Of a stretch of 64,000 nucleotides of DNA, positions 36,783 through 46,619 are shown piece after piece (positions within the stretch are counted from its first letter, which is position 1; each line of letters begins with the position of its first letter). Origin of the DNA: Ponticaulis sp. (GTDB lineage Bacteria > Pseudomonadota > Alphaproteobacteria > Caulobacterales > Hyphomonadaceae); contig NZLU01000023.1 in NCBI GenBank assembly GCA_002692725.1, positions 496,001-560,000 on the forward strand, given 5' to 3'. The notes beneath the pieces were generated by a model that saw nothing but the letters and a program-made list of their open reading frames with translations, was not told the origin of the DNA and did not search any database. A program made the position numbers and the translations under genes.

Positions 36783-37292
36783 TCAGTAAACGCTTTCGCC
36801 ATCCAGTCGGAAAGTGGCAAAGGGGGTGGAGCGAGAGAAGATTAAGGTCTGCGGCGTAGCGCCCAGCCGTATATTCACGATATTCACCTGATCTGGATGT
36901 ACGTCCATGAGTGGGCTTGCGCGCAAGACATACAGACTAGTTTCAGGCAGTGGGTTTGCGGTCTGATAGATCCAGACATAGCCATCATCGATTTCGCCAC
37001 CGACCAGCTCCAGATCGACCGGTTTGCCATTTTCGCGCAAGGAAAACCGCTCTTCGACATAGGCCCCGAACAAGGCTTGCGCTTCCTCATCGTCATAGAT
37101 GGAAAGATTGCGATCATAGAGCGCCTGAACCACATCTTCGGAATCGATCATGCGATACCGGTGCACGATTTCGACCTGACCCGTATTTGCGTTCAGGCTG
37201 ATATCGATCTCCGCTTCCTTGCGAGGATGCGCGTGCGCCGGATTGGCGCTCGCCAGCAGCAGGGTGAAGAGGATCAGGACGAAATGTTTCAT
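36783..37292 (-). CDS. Secreted DUF6702-like protein
   Basis: The 169-residue protein has a signal peptide ending at PAHA near residue 22, followed directly by HPRKEAEIDISLN. The pattern of a His-initiated mature protein, a beta strand with VEIVHRYRMIDSED, and a final ANIRLG-like strand matches DUF6702, a family of exported proteins that often sits beside M1-type metallopeptidase genes, as here. Function unknown. It lies 71 bases downstream of the M1 peptidase on the same strand and is probably co-transcribed. Confidence 0.65.
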   Translation of the reverse strand: MKHFVLILFTLLLASANPAHAHPRKEAEIDISLNANTGQVEIVHRYRMIDSEDVVQALYDRNLSIYDDEEAQALFGAYVEERFSLRENGKPVDLELVGGEIDDGYVWIYQTANPLPETSLYVLRASPLMDVHPDQVNIVNIRLGATPQTLIFSRSTPFATFRLDGESVY

Positions 37293-37363
37293 GGCTCTCA
37301 AAGAACTACGCCTTCTCCCATGAAAGGAGAAGGCGTGATGTCAGTTTCAGGCTGGTCGGAGGC

Positions 37364-39871
37364 TTAGTCTGTAGCGCCCTCAAGCTCTGCCGGAGGGAGT
37401 GCGTCTTCGTCTTCGCCCTCAGTCTCCTCGCCTTCCTCTTCTTCAGGTGTCAATTCGGTCGTGATATCGTGCATGATATCGCGTCGCTTGAAGCTGAAGC
37501 TTGGGCTGGATTTGTAGGCTTCGATTCGGGACGGCAGGATTTTGCGCGGGAAGGCATTGTTATTGATGTCAGCATCCGCGGTTTCCCACTCAGGGTCGAG
37601 CGTCACCTGCGTGAGTTCCTTCTCCTTGTCATAAACGAGTAGCTTCCGGACATTATGCGGATTGCGGCGCCAGATTTCAGCCGGGATATACACCCGCTCA
37701 TACGTGCCATCAGCGAATTCGAGTCCGAGAATGATCGGCATCACCAGGCCACCAATGTTTGAGAATTCGAGAACATAGTAATTCTTGTCTTCCTCAACGG
37801 CGCGCAGGAAGGTTTCGCGTTCCCAGTCTTCCAGCCCATCAAGCCAGGATTGGTATTCGTTCCGCTCCTTGTTCGTAACGGTGTAGATGTCGTTCTCGTC
37901 GTAAAAGTCTTTTACGTCCGGGAACCGGTCCACCCATGGCACAATGCCTTCTTCTTCATTGAGGCGCGTGCCGACACGTTGCGGCTTGTCAGCATCTTCC
38001 TGACGACGGCGAGCGAAATCAATGTCCGGATCTTTCGTATCGATACGTAGCTTGTAGACGGTGTCGATCGAGATATCGACATGATCAGTGGTGTAGAACC
38101 AGCCACGCCAAAACCAGTCGAGATCCACACCGGAGGCTTCTTCCATGGTGCGGAAAAAGTCCGACGGGGTTGGACGTTTGAACTTCCAGCGTTGCGAATA
38201 CTCGCGGAATGCAAAATCAAAGAGTTCACGACCAAGAATCGTATCGCGAAGCAGATGCAGCGCCGCCGAAGGCTTGCCATAGGAGTTCGATCCGAGGTTC
38301 GGGATCGAATCCGACTGAGTCATGATCGGAACCTGATTTTGTGACGTCATATAGGGAATGAGATCGCGCGGCAGCGAGCGGTTCCAATGGATGTCTGGAT
38401 CCCATTCATAACCGGCAAGGCTGTCCAGGAAGGAATTCAGGCCTTCATCCATCCAGGTCCATTGGCGCTCGTCCGAATTTACAACCATCGGAAAATAGAT
38501 GTGGCCGATCTCGTGGATGACCACACCAATCAGGAATTCTTTCTCCGAAAACGTCCAGGTGCGCGTGCCATCATCCTGCAGTTCCGTGCGTGGCCCGTTA
38601 AAGGTGATCATCGGATATTCCATGCCACCAACCGGGCCGTTTACGGATTGGGCGACCGGATAGGGATAATCAAACGCGAAACGGTTATAGACATCCATGG
38701 TGTGGATCACGGAGGCCGTGGAATAAAGCTCCCACAGTTCGCCGCCTTCCTTCGGGAAGAAAGACATGGCCATAACGGTCTCATGTTCGGCGCCTGGCTG
38801 TTCGAACCCTTGTGCATCCCATGCGAATTTGCGCGACGAGGCCCACGCAAAATCCCGGACATTCTTGGCTTTGAATTTCCAGGTTTTGGTGCCGGTCGGG
38901 TCCCCGCTCTCGGCAGCGAGCGCCTCTTCCGGCGTAACGATATACATCGGACGCTCAGCGGTCTCAGCCTCTTTCAGGCGCTGACGCTGAGTGGCGGTCA
39001 GAACCTGATTTGGGTTTTGAAGCACCCCGGTTGACGACACGATATGGTCGTTCGGGACAGTGATATTCACTTCATAATCGCCGAATTCGAGCGCGAATTC
39101 ACCACGGCCCAGGAATTCCTTATTGTGCCAGCCTTCATAGTCTGAATACACGGCCATGCGCGGGAACCATTGCGCAATCAGGAAGATGTCGTTTCCGCCT
39201 TCGCGCTCGTCATCGGGGAAGTGCTCATAGCCAGAACGACCCGACACGGCATCATCTTCATTTATATTGTACGCAAAATCGATCTTGAACGTCGTTGAGC
39301 TGTCTGGCTTCAACGGTGTCGGCAGGTCAATCCGCATATTGGTGCCGACAATCGTGAAGTTCAGCGGATTGTTTCGTCCGTCCGTGACAGATCTGATTTC
39401 ATAGCCAAGGGGGCGGTCGGCGAGGGCCTGCTGGCGGCGAAGTTCGCCAAGGCTGAGGCGTGTCGGGGTGTCGAGACCACCGGCTGAGACGGCTGGTCCG
39501 CGTCGACCGGCGCCACCAAAATCCTGCGCCATTTCGCTCATGGAATCGGTGCGGAAAATATTCTGGTCGAGCTGAACCCAGAGATAACGCAGCGAGTCCG
39601 GTGAGTTGTTCGAATAGGTGATGGTTTCTGTTGCCGTGATGCGGCGGTTTTCTTCGTCGAGCGTCGCGTCGATGACATAGTCAGCTTCCTGCTGCCAGTA
39701 TTCATGGCCAGGTGCACCGGAGGCGGTTCGATAGGTGTTCGGAGTTGGAAGAACTTCATCGAGCTGGCGGAACTTGTCCTCGAAATTACCTTTGGTTTGC
39801 TGGATGCCCTGAGCGTGCGCTCCACCAATCACAATAAGAGATGCGATCATCGCACCAGACAATTTCCACAT
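37364..39871 (-). CDS. Secreted M1 family metallopeptidase
   Basis: The 835-residue protein has a signal peptide (MWKLSGAMIASLIVIGGAHA). After a beta-rich N-terminal domain comes the gluzincin active site: HEIGH near 452-456 and the third zinc ligand Glu in WMDEGLNSF near 475, the HExxH-x18-E spacing of family M1. A later segment, DLDWFWRGWFYTTDHVDIS, is also typical. The last 30 residues are very acidic (TPEEEEGEETEGEDED). It is an exported aminopeptidase-like enzyme, in line with the two secreted S9 peptidases in the window. It opens a three-gene minus-strand block between murG and murC. Confidence 0.92.
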   Translation of the reverse strand: MWKLSGAMIASLIVIGGAHAQGIQQTKGNFEDKFRQLDEVLPTPNTYRTASGAPGHEYWQQEADYVIDATLDEENRRITATETITYSNNSPDSLRYLWVQLDQNIFRTDSMSEMAQDFGGAGRRGPAVSAGGLDTPTRLSLGELRRQQALADRPLGYEIRSVTDGRNNPLNFTIVGTNMRIDLPTPLKPDSSTTFKIDFAYNINEDDAVSGRSGYEHFPDDEREGGNDIFLIAQWFPRMAVYSDYEGWHNKEFLGRGEFALEFGDYEVNITVPNDHIVSSTGVLQNPNQVLTATQRQRLKEAETAERPMYIVTPEEALAAESGDPTGTKTWKFKAKNVRDFAWASSRKFAWDAQGFEQPGAEHETVMAMSFFPKEGGELWELYSTASVIHTMDVYNRFAFDYPYPVAQSVNGPVGGMEYPMITFNGPRTELQDDGTRTWTFSEKEFLIGVVIHEIGHIYFPMVVNSDERQWTWMDEGLNSFLDSLAGYEWDPDIHWNRSLPRDLIPYMTSQNQVPIMTQSDSIPNLGSNSYGKPSAALHLLRDTILGRELFDFAFREYSQRWKFKRPTPSDFFRTMEEASGVDLDWFWRGWFYTTDHVDISIDTVYKLRIDTKDPDIDFARRRQEDADKPQRVGTRLNEEEGIVPWVDRFPDVKDFYDENDIYTVTNKERNEYQSWLDGLEDWERETFLRAVEEDKNYYVLEFSNIGGLVMPIILGLEFADGTYERVYIPAEIWRRNPHNVRKLLVYDKEKELTQVTLDPEWETADADINNNAFPRKILPSRIEAYKSSPSFSFKRRDIMHDITTELTPEEEEGEETEGEDEDALPPAELEGATD

Positions 39872-40205
39872 GGTTCTTCCTTTGATCAGCCCAATTCGCG
39901 AACGGCGTGCCCCAATACAAGCCAGACAAGGGTCTGTTCATGCCATGACGACCGCAAACATCAATATCGGCTGCGATGAGTTCGTCATTTTCAGTGTTAA
40001 ATTTTTGTCATGTGCACGGTTGCGAACAGAATGCCGGGAGCGTGTCCAATTATTGAGTGATGTCATGCAGAATTTTCGGGAGCGGCGGATTGCCGCCAAA
40101 GCGTCTGTGTTCTGACAGATTTGAAAGAGAAGCTTTCCGAAAGGGGGCGCACTGGTCTAACAAGGTGTCTCTTTGATCTGACCGTCCTTCTGTTGCGGAA
40201 TTCAT
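39872..40205. other. Intergenic region between M1 peptidase and murC (334 bases)
   Basis: No credible gene is seen. It must hold divergent promoters for the M1 peptidase block (minus) and murC (plus). Small inverted repeats such as GGCGGATTGCCGCC near 40083-40097 are present, but no clear minus-10/minus-35 pair or operator stands out. Confidence 0.6.
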
Positions 40206-41609
40206 ATGCGTAGTCCTTCCCCCTTTGATCTTGGCCCCGTTCATTTTGTCGGTATTGGCGGCATTGGCATGTCCGGCATCGCCGAAGTGATGCTGAACCT
40301 TGGATACTCCGTTCAGGGGTCGGACATTCGCTCCAATGCCAATGTCGAGCGGCTTCAGGGCCTGGGCGCATTGGTTCATATTGGCCATAAGGCCGAAAAT
40401 GTACGCGGGGCCGGGGCGGTCGTGATCTCCACCGCCATTAAGGGCGGCAACCCGGAAGTCGACACCGCACGCGCCATGGGCATACCCGTCGTGCGCCGCG
40501 CCGATATGCTGGCCGAGCTGATCCGCCTCAAATGGACCGTCGCGATCGCGGGAACCCATGGCAAGACGACCACAACGTCTATGATCGCAGCTCTGCTGGA
40601 TGGCGCAGATATTGACCCGACAGTGATCAATGGCGGAGTCATCAATGCGTATGGCTCCAATGCCAAGCTCGGCGCGGGCGACTGGATGGTCGTTGAGGCC
40701 GATGAAAGCGACGGCACCTTCACCAAGCTTCGATCCACCATTGCCATCGTCACAAATATCGATCCCGAGCATATGGATCATTATGGCGATATGGAAAAAC
40801 TTCGTGCTGCGTTCGACACCTTTGTCGAGAACATTCCGTTTTATGGGTTCGCTGTGCTGTGTACCGACCATCCCGAAGTGATGTCGCTGGCCGCGCGTGT
40901 CTCTGACCGCCGCCGGATCACTTATGGCTTCAACCCGCAGGCTGATATTCGCGCATTGAATCTGCGGACTGACGCTGATGGCGTGCATTTTGACCTCGCC
41001 ATCCGGTCTCGGATTGGTAATGCCCACACGATTTCCGACATGCTGCTCCCCATGGCTGGGCGGCACAATGTGCTCAATGCGCTCGCCGCCATTGCCGTGG
41101 CGCTCGAGCTTGGGGCAGAAGCCGATGGTATCCGCGACTCGCTCTCACGCTTCGGTGGGGTAAAACGCCGTTTCACCAATGTTGGCGAGTGGAATGGCGT
41201 GAAGATCATCGATGATTACGGCCATCATCCGGTAGAAATCGAAGCCGTGCTGAAGGCTGCACGCGATATGCAGGGCGATAAGCGTGTTATCGCCGTCGCT
41301 CAGCCCCATAGATACTCGCGACTCAAAACGCATTTCGAAGAGTTCAGTACCTGTTTCAATGAGGCGGATGCGGTCCTGCTCACGCCAGTCTATCCGGCCG
41401 GTGAAAGCCCGATTGAAGGGTATGATCATCAGACGCTCGCTAAAAGTCTGATGGTTCATGGCCATCGTCAGGCCACAGCGCTGGACGACATTGATGACCT
41501 GCCAGCCGCGCTGAGAAACATGGTCGAACCCGGTGATATGATTGTCTGTCTCGGGGCAGGCGATATCACGGCAATTGCGGGGCAGTTGGCCGGGAAGTTG
41601 GGGAATTAG
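40206..41609 (+). CDS. murC: UDP-N-acetylmuramate--L-alanine ligase MurC
   Basis: The 467-residue cytosolic ligase adds the first stem residue, L-Ala, to UDP-MurNAc. It has the start [16 protein letters not shown], the ATP-binding loop [16 protein letters not shown] near 118-133, [21 protein letters not shown], and C-terminal [12 protein letters not shown]. Its own promoter region is needed because minus-strand genes separate it from murG. It converges with the TIR gene (4-base overlap of stops). Confidence 0.95.
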   Translation: MRSPSPFDLGPVHFVGIGGIGMSGIAEVMLNLGYSVQGSDIRSNANVERLQGLGALVHIGHKAENVRGAGAVVISTAIKGGNPEVDTARAMGIPVVRRADMLAELIRLKWTVAIAGTHGKTTTTSMIAALLDGADIDPTVINGGVINAYGSNAKLGAGDWMVVEADESDGTFTKLRSTIAIVTNIDPEHMDHYGDMEKLRAAFDTFVENIPFYGFAVLCTDHPEVMSLAARVSDRRRITYGFNPQADIRALNLRTDADGVHFDLAIRSRIGNAHTISDMLLPMAGRHNVLNALAAIAVALELGAEADGIRDSLSRFGGVKRRFTNVGEWNGVKIIDDYGHHPVEIEAVLKAARDMQGDKRVIAVAQPHRYSRLKTHFEEFSTCFNEADAVLLTPVYPAGESPIEGYDHQTLAKSLMVHGHRQATALDDIDDLPAALRNMVEPGDMIVCLGAGDITAIAGQLAGKLGN

Positions 41610-42973
41610 TGGGAGTATCGGAAGCGCCAGGCTTCCTTCCCAGTCTTAACAACTATGTGCTGATTTTCTGCAAAGCTGACTTCGAATTCGTCGAAATAGG
41701 ACGCATCTTTGGTCAATGAAACCGTTGCCACTTCTTTACCGTTTCCTGTTGTAAATAGCTTCAAATGCGCTTCGTATCGTGAATCTCCGGTGATTGGGTC
41801 GTCGGGGAGGGTCTCTACAAGAATAATCGCGAGAATGCGATCTCCGGGACTTAATGCACCCGCTTTGATCATTTGATGTGGGTCGAATTTGTGTTCGTAA
41901 GTGATCTCAGTTGAATCTGTACCTAAAAATGCAATGCAACTCGTATCATTGAAATTTCCATCGCCAACACACAGAAGTCCGCCTATTTCAAGCCGCTTGA
42001 ACACCGGAAACGTATTATTGTTGACATTACAGCTGAGCGGAATTTCTTTGATTTTTCCGTACTTTCGACGCTTTGGTTTGAAAAAGGTTTCCCCAAAATA
42101 GTCAAAAACCGCGAGACCTTTTCCGACGTCATTTGCGTTCGGGTTGAAGGACTGTTTCTGGAAGGAAACATAGATTCGGGATTTGCTTGGAGAAACCAGA
42201 GCGAAATGGCACCAGCCGAGCTCATTCAGACCGACAATGACCCCAATTTCATTCCTGCGTCGGTCAAAGATTGGGGTATCTTTCCCGAAATCGGGAAAGC
42301 CAATCCGCTTGATTGTGTAATCTGCGGGCGATGGATTAATTATGTAATCCGCGCCCGATGACTTACCATTGAATCCGAAATCGTTTTCGATGCATTCGTT
42401 TTCCAGCAGCCCTGTCCAGAGCTCGTCAGGTGTTCCTGAAGCCACGAATTCGAGCCCTAACTCTCCATTCTTGCGTATGGAGATGTTTTCTTTTGAGGAA
42501 GGTGGCTGTGGTTTGGTTGGAGAAATCGCCAACCCCTTCAGCATGCGTTCCACATCCGAGTGAAAGTCCGGGTCGCGGCGGATGTGCACGACGTTATGCT
42601 TCATCAGATCGCGAATGTCCTCGGGCAGGTCTTCAGGAGCAGGCATGGTCGCGCCGCCAACAAGCACCGGGATCACGTCAATAGACGACGCCTCAAGCGC
42701 CATCATCAGCTCACGGCGAGACCAGTCCCACGCATTCGTCGCGGCTTTTTGCTGACACGTTTCCAGCCATTTCGGGCCGATCAGCAAAAGAAAATAATCG
42801 CTCTGTGCGATGCGCTCAGCAATGACGGGCTCGAAATTCTCGCCGGGCCGGACGCTATAAACATCCTTGAAGACATGTTCTGCACCAAACTGGCCGATCA
42901 GTTTGTCATAGATCCGGCCGGCGATATCAGGCACATCTTCACGTCGATAGCTGATGAAGAACGTCTTCGGCAT
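41606..42973 (-). CDS. TIR-domain protein with an unrecognised C-terminal region
   Basis: The 455-residue protein starts with a TIR domain (about 4-150): [50 protein letters not shown] and [14 protein letters not shown]. Glu88 in RREL aligns with the catalytic Glu of TIR NAD hydrolases such as SARM1 (DWVHKEI). A Pro/Ser linker (about 150-162) leads to about 290 beta-rich residues I cannot place. The ATG at 42973 has GAGGGGG before it. The TIR-coding part is GC-rich like the host, while the C-terminal part is near 40% GC by hand count. It stands alone between murC and murB. An NAD-depleting immune effector is a hypothesis; a signalling scaffold is the alternative. Confidence 0.82.
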   Translation of the reverse strand: MPKTFFISYRREDVPDIAGRIYDKLIGQFGAEHVFKDVYSVRPGENFEPVIAERIAQSDYFLLLIGPKWLETCQQKAATNAWDWSRRELMMALEASSIDVIPVLVGGATMPAPEDLPEDIRDLMKHNVVHIRRDPDFHSDVERMLKGLAISPTKPQPPSSKENISIRKNGELGLEFVASGTPDELWTGLLENECIENDFGFNGKSSGADYIINPSPADYTIKRIGFPDFGKDTPIFDRRRNEIGVIVGLNELGWCHFALVSPSKSRIYVSFQKQSFNPNANDVGKGLAVFDYFGETFFKPKRRKYGKIKEIPLSCNVNNNTFPVFKRLEIGGLLCVGDGNFNDTSCIAFLGTDSTEITYEHKFDPHQMIKAGALSPGDRILAIILVETLPDDPITGDSRYEAHLKLFTTGNGKEVATVSLTKDASYFDEFEVSFAENQHIVVKTGKEAWRFRYSH

Positions 42974-43075
42974 AAAAAGCCCCCTCACTTGCTGTGCCCT
43001 ATATTTTCTATCGGTATGTGAGATGGGGTTGAATTGGAATTGCCCAGACGAACAAATATTGGCTAAAGCAGGACC

Positions 43076-44017
43076 ATGAACTTCAAAGCCGACCAATTCA
43101 CCGTTCGTGGCAAGCTCATCGAGAACGCGCCGCTGGCTCCTTACACCTGGTTTCGCGTCGGCGGTCCGGCAGATGTGCTCTTTCTTCCTGACGATGAAGA
43201 CGATTTGTCGTCTTTTCTGAGTGGCTTACCTGCTGACATTCCTGTGACAGTTCTGGGTGTCGGGTCGAACGTTATCGTTCGCGATGGCGGCATTGAAGGC
43301 GTGGTGGTGCGCCTGATGGGCAAGTATTGGGGGGCGATTGAGCAAACCGATCCGCTGAACTTGTTTGCCCGCTCAGGCGCGCTTGATCTGTCGGTTGCGA
43401 AATACGCCGCCAGGGTCGGCGTGTCTGGGTTTGGCTTTCTGTCCGGCATCCCAGGTTCACTTGGCGGGGCGACGCGCACGAATGCAGGCTGTTATGGCCG
43501 CGAGCTGAAAGACATTCTGGTTTCGATTGAAGCCATTGATCGCGCTGGCGAAAAAATCGTCTATTCCGGCCCATTGGCTGAGACGAAGGACAACCCGGTT
43601 GAGCTCTCCTATCGCCATTCTGATCTGCCCGCCGATGTAATTGTGACAGGGCTTCATCTGCAGGGCACAGGCGTTGGTGAGCCTGACGATCTTGTGGCTG
43701 AAATCGAAGCCCATCAGGCGCGTCGGGCCGAGACCCAGCCGATCAAGGACAAGACGTCGGGTTCGACCTTCGCAAACCCGGACCCGCCGGGCACGCCAGA
43801 CCAGCGCTCCTCCTGGAAACTGATCGATGCAGCGGGCTGCCGTGGGCTACGCGTTGGCGGCGCACAGGTCAGCGAAAAGCACTGTAATTTCTTAATCAAT
43901 ACAGGCGATGCTCGCGCCAGTGATCTCGAAGCGCTGGGTGAACTTGTCCGCGCGCGGGTTCTGGAAACAAGCGGTGTCGATCTGCGCTGGGAAGTAAGGC
44001 GGATTGGCCGACTCTAA
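43076..44017 (+). CDS. murB: UDP-N-acetylenolpyruvoylglucosamine reductase MurB
   Basis: The 313-residue flavoenzyme reduces UDP-GlcNAc-enolpyruvate to UDP-MurNAc. It has [15 protein letters not shown] near 24-38, the FAD-binding [32 protein letters not shown] near 126-143, SGSTFANP with the proton-donating Ser, and the C-terminal WEVRRIG Glu. It is type I-like in lacking long insertions. It starts 102 bases from the divergent TIR gene, so it must have its own promoter there. Confidence 0.95.
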   Translation: MNFKADQFTVRGKLIENAPLAPYTWFRVGGPADVLFLPDDEDDLSSFLSGLPADIPVTVLGVGSNVIVRDGGIEGVVVRLMGKYWGAIEQTDPLNLFARSGALDLSVAKYAARVGVSGFGFLSGIPGSLGGATRTNAGCYGRELKDILVSIEAIDRAGEKIVYSGPLAETKDNPVELSYRHSDLPADVIVTGLHLQGTGVGEPDDLVAEIEAHQARRAETQPIKDKTSGSTFANPDPPGTPDQRSSWKLIDAAGCRGLRVGGAQVSEKHCNFLINTGDARASDLEALGELVRARVLETSGVDLRWEVRRIGRL

Positions 44018-44164
44018 CGGGTAGTGCTCAACGGCTGTTCTTCGCTTATCGCTCAGGCCGTTTGCGCCCGACCTTTGGTCGTGTGGGGCACCACACAAGC
44101 AACTGCGCAGGCGCAAGCCGACCGAGCCTTGGCGAGGAACAAGGCTGAGCAAAAAGGGATGAAC

Positions 44165-44965
44165 ATGAGCTATACCTCTCCCACTATCGAATTCTCTCTC
44201 GATGTCCTGAATGGCGCAGAGTTTGATCTCACCTCGCGCGCCTATGGCAAGGGCGAGACTGAACGCTGTGTCGAGACGCCCTGGGCGGCACAGACCTTCG
44301 CCAAAGTGAACCGTGTTCTGGATATTGGCCTTGCCATGTCCCACCCGGATTATCTGGGCCTGATGATTGGCTTTCTCGATAAGGGCGGCAAGATTGAAGG
44401 CGCGGACATCATCAAGCCAGAGCGGGTGAAAACGCGCTATCCGGAAGCCTGGCGCGACCAGATTCTCGACATTCCGGTGCATATCGGTGACGTCCGGAAA
44501 ATGGATTTCTCATCTGATCCGTTCGACGCCATTATGTGCATTTCAACCCTCGAACATATTGGTTTTGATGCGCCTTCAGACCGAACTGATACCGCCTTTG
44601 ACCGGCCAACAGAGCTGGCGGATTTGCCGGAGCGTTCACCCAATGCGGATCGGGATGCACTGGCTGCCTTCCGCAAGGCGCTGAAGCCGGGTGGTCTTTT
44701 GTGCCTCACCGTGCCAGCAGGCGAGGGCGCGACACGAAAAATTCAGGATTCGACAGGCCGCTGGGCAGCCTATCTCGAATACGGGCCTGCCGACTGGAAT
44801 GCGCTCACCTCTCTTCCCGGGTTTGACGTCGTCACACAAGTTGGCGCGGCAGAAATGGACGACGGCTGGCGTGCCTGCGAACCGTTTGAGAAGGTCTATT
44901 CAGCCTCAGTCGGTGAAGATGGCTTCCCGCGCGGCTGCATTATGAGCGTGCTCAGAGCAGTCTAA
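44165..44965 (+). CDS. Class I SAM-dependent methyltransferase-like protein
   Basis: The 266-residue protein has a Rossmann methyltransferase pattern: RVLDIGLAMSHPDYL as a degenerate motif I, IHIGDVRKMDF-like acidic loop, FDAIMCISTLEHIGFD as motif IV, and LKPGGLLCLTVPAGEG. The SAM loop lacks the usual GxGxG, so activity is uncertain. The start at 44165 has AAAGGG a few bases upstream; a longer frame from GTG at 44024 would add 47 residues of unlikely sequence. It follows murB at 147 bases, where ddl often lies in other dcw clusters. The substrate is unknown. Confidence 0.72.
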   Translation: MSYTSPTIEFSLDVLNGAEFDLTSRAYGKGETERCVETPWAAQTFAKVNRVLDIGLAMSHPDYLGLMIGFLDKGGKIEGADIIKPERVKTRYPEAWRDQILDIPVHIGDVRKMDFSSDPFDAIMCISTLEHIGFDAPSDRTDTAFDRPTELADLPERSPNADRDALAAFRKALKPGGLLCLTVPAGEGATRKIQDSTGRWAAYLEYGPADWNALTSLPGFDVVTQVGAAEMDDGWRACEPFEKVYSASVGEDGFPRGCIMSVLRAV

Positions 44966-45657
44966 AAGACGAGCTTACCCTCGCTCACAATCTGAACTTC
45001 GCGCACAATCAGAGGATTGCCGCGCGTCAGATCGAGAAAGCGTCTCTCGTCTTGTTCTAAGCTCTGATAGGCGGGTGACTGAAAGGCCTGCTGAAGTCCC
45101 TGATAGGTATCCCACCAGGACTCGGCGACCCCATCGCACCACGGCGTATGGCGCATCGACCGAAGGCGCGGCGTGTTCTGAACAAGGGCGCGCAGATGAG
45201 GCAAATTACAGAGAAGCTTGCCATGGGCTTCGCGCCAGTAATGGGCAAAGCTTTCGCGGGTTACGCCGGGCTGACGCCAGACCGGTGTCATGGATTTCAC
45301 CGTTTCTGCGCTGCCGCCTGGACGGGTTGGCATGGTTCCCATGCGGGCGAGCGGATCGACAATCAGAGGTGACCGGCGCGATGTATCGACAAAGTTCTCT
45401 TCATCGGCCAGCATCTCCTGAAAGGCTTCTGACCGCGCAGCCAACCCCATAGCGTGCTCATTCTCGAAGATCGCACACGAAACGCCGTCCCAGTCTGTTT
45501 GTCCGCGTTGATATTCTGGGCGGACCAGATTGAATTGCAGGCTGCGCAGCCCCGGTAATTCGGCTGTTATCGCTGCGTGGGTTTCAAGCCAATATCGGCA
45601 GAACTGGTAGAATGAGGTGCCGGACCGGCGTTTTACAAATACTATGGTTTTGATCAT
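44962..45657 (-). CDS. EthD-like duplicated domain protein
   Basis: The 231-residue protein has two related alpha/beta halves. The first reads MIKTIVFVKRRSGTSFYQFCRYWLETHA, the second MTPVWRQPGVTRESFAHYWREAHG. The pattern K(R)..G.....F..YW...HA is the EthD dimeric ferredoxin-like signature, so this is a fused tandem of the fold. EthD proteins are small accessory proteins or decarboxylase-like enzymes. No catalytic call can be made. The ATG at 45657 fits the beginning of the first beta strand. Its end overlaps the methyltransferase stop by 4 bases (convergent). Confidence 0.7.
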   Translation of the reverse strand: MIKTIVFVKRRSGTSFYQFCRYWLETHAAITAELPGLRSLQFNLVRPEYQRGQTDWDGVSCAIFENEHAMGLAARSEAFQEMLADEENFVDTSRRSPLIVDPLARMGTMPTRPGGSAETVKSMTPVWRQPGVTRESFAHYWREAHGKLLCNLPHLRALVQNTPRLRSMRHTPWCDGVAESWWDTYQGLQQAFQSPAYQSLEQDERRFLDLTRGNPLIVREVQIVSEGKLVF

Positions 45658-45767
45658 ATGCGACTGTTTTCCCGACTGCCCCCGGTTTGCTGTAAAATAC
45701 GACTTCACCTTGCACAAGGATGCCGTATGCTCATGGTCTGTCGAGTTTGCCAACCGGGTTCCGTCTC

Positions 45768-46619
45768 ATGCGTAATTGTCTGAAATTCTTGCTCTGCTGT
45801 TTCCTGATTCTGGCGGGAATTGGCGCGCAGGCAGAGATGGAATTCGACGAGCCTGACCGGATGACGGACGCGCTGGTTGAGAAATGTCTCGAACAGCCCG
45901 GTGTCGACTTCATCGAGAACACGGATGTCATTTGCTATAACGCCGCGATCTTTCCAGAGCAGTTTCTGAAGCTCAACACGCTAGCCGATGCAAGCCGTAT
46001 TATCATTACCAGCCCTGGCGGCAATGTCGCAACAGCGCGTGGCATGAGCACCATTCTCGACAATCGTGGTGAGCCTGCAGTGATTGCCGGCCCCTGTATG
46101 TCGGCTTGTGCCATGGTGATCCTGCCGGGCCTTGATCAGGTCCATATCCATCATACGGCTCACATCGCGGTGCATGGCATTACAATGATCCCGTTCGGCC
46201 GTTGGTGGGGATGGTTGAAGGATGATGCAGAACCCTCACGCTTCAACACGATGACGGCGCAGCTCGGCTATGATCTCAAGTTTGCCATGCATTCGTCAGG
46301 AACCTCTCATATGCGAGATCATCTGAACGGACAGGGCGTGGATGTCGCCTATATTCAGGACATCTCAGATCGTATGGAAGCGGATGCCCGTGCCTTTTCA
46401 GGCTGCCGTGTCGATGTGAAGGATTACTGGGGCATTGTGACGGCCGAAGACATTCGCAAATCGCTGGGCGATCACGTGACACGGATGGAAGCCTTCGTGC
46501 AGAATTGGTCGGACCCCGCAAATGCCGAATACCGATCTTGGGGGAAGTCGATTTCTGACCTCACCTACATCATGCAGAATGTCTGGCGAGAAGAAGGATG
46601 TTCACGCGTCAGTGAGTGA
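45768..46619 (+). CDS. Secreted ClpP/crotonase-fold protein (COG3904-like)
   Basis: The 283-residue protein has a signal peptide (MRNCLKFLLCCFLILAGIGAQA). The core shows RIIITSPGGNVATARGMS, then GPCMSACAMVILPG, with the candidate nucleophile Ser between two Cys residues, and a His-rich strand HIHHTAHIAVHGI where ClpP-like proteases place their catalytic His. This SPGG plus CxSxC form is that of exported ClpP-like proteins of the COG3904 type. Proteolytic activity is not proven for the group. Its end overlaps the convergent phosphatase gene by 18 bases. Confidence 0.75.
   Translation: MRNCLKFLLCCFLILAGIGAQAEMEFDEPDRMTDALVEKCLEQPGVDFIENTDVICYNAAIFPEQFLKLNTLADASRIIITSPGGNVATARGMSTILDNRGEPAVIAGPCMSACAMVILPGLDQVHIHHTAHIAVHGITMIPFGRWWGWLKDDAEPSRFNTMTAQLGYDLKFAMHSSGTSHMRDHLNGQGVDVAYIQDISDRMEADARAFSGCRVDVKDYWGIVTAEDIRKSLGDHVTRMEAFVQNWSDPANAEYRSWGKSISDLTYIMQNVWREEGCSRVSE

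Noticed and set aside
36076-39871. Minus-strand block after murG as a mobile island
   Set aside because: No integrase, repeat or attachment site is visible and base composition resembles the surroundings, so a simple rearrangement is the better reading.
40050-41066. 338-residue open frame antisense to murC
   Set aside because: It lies fully over a clear murC, has no recognisable domain and is a typical shadow frame in GC-rich coding DNA.
41606-43075. A complete Thoeris or CBASS defence locus at the TIR gene
   Set aside because: Neither a SIR2/SLOG-type ThsA nor a nucleotidyltransferase or further effector lies next to it; both neighbours are wall-synthesis genes.
44024-44164. In-frame N-terminal extension of the methyltransferase from a GTG
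   Set aside because: The extension is of low complexity for coding (Ala/Gln/Arg-rich, no match to a signal or domain), has no ribosome site, and a better site precedes the ATG at 44165.
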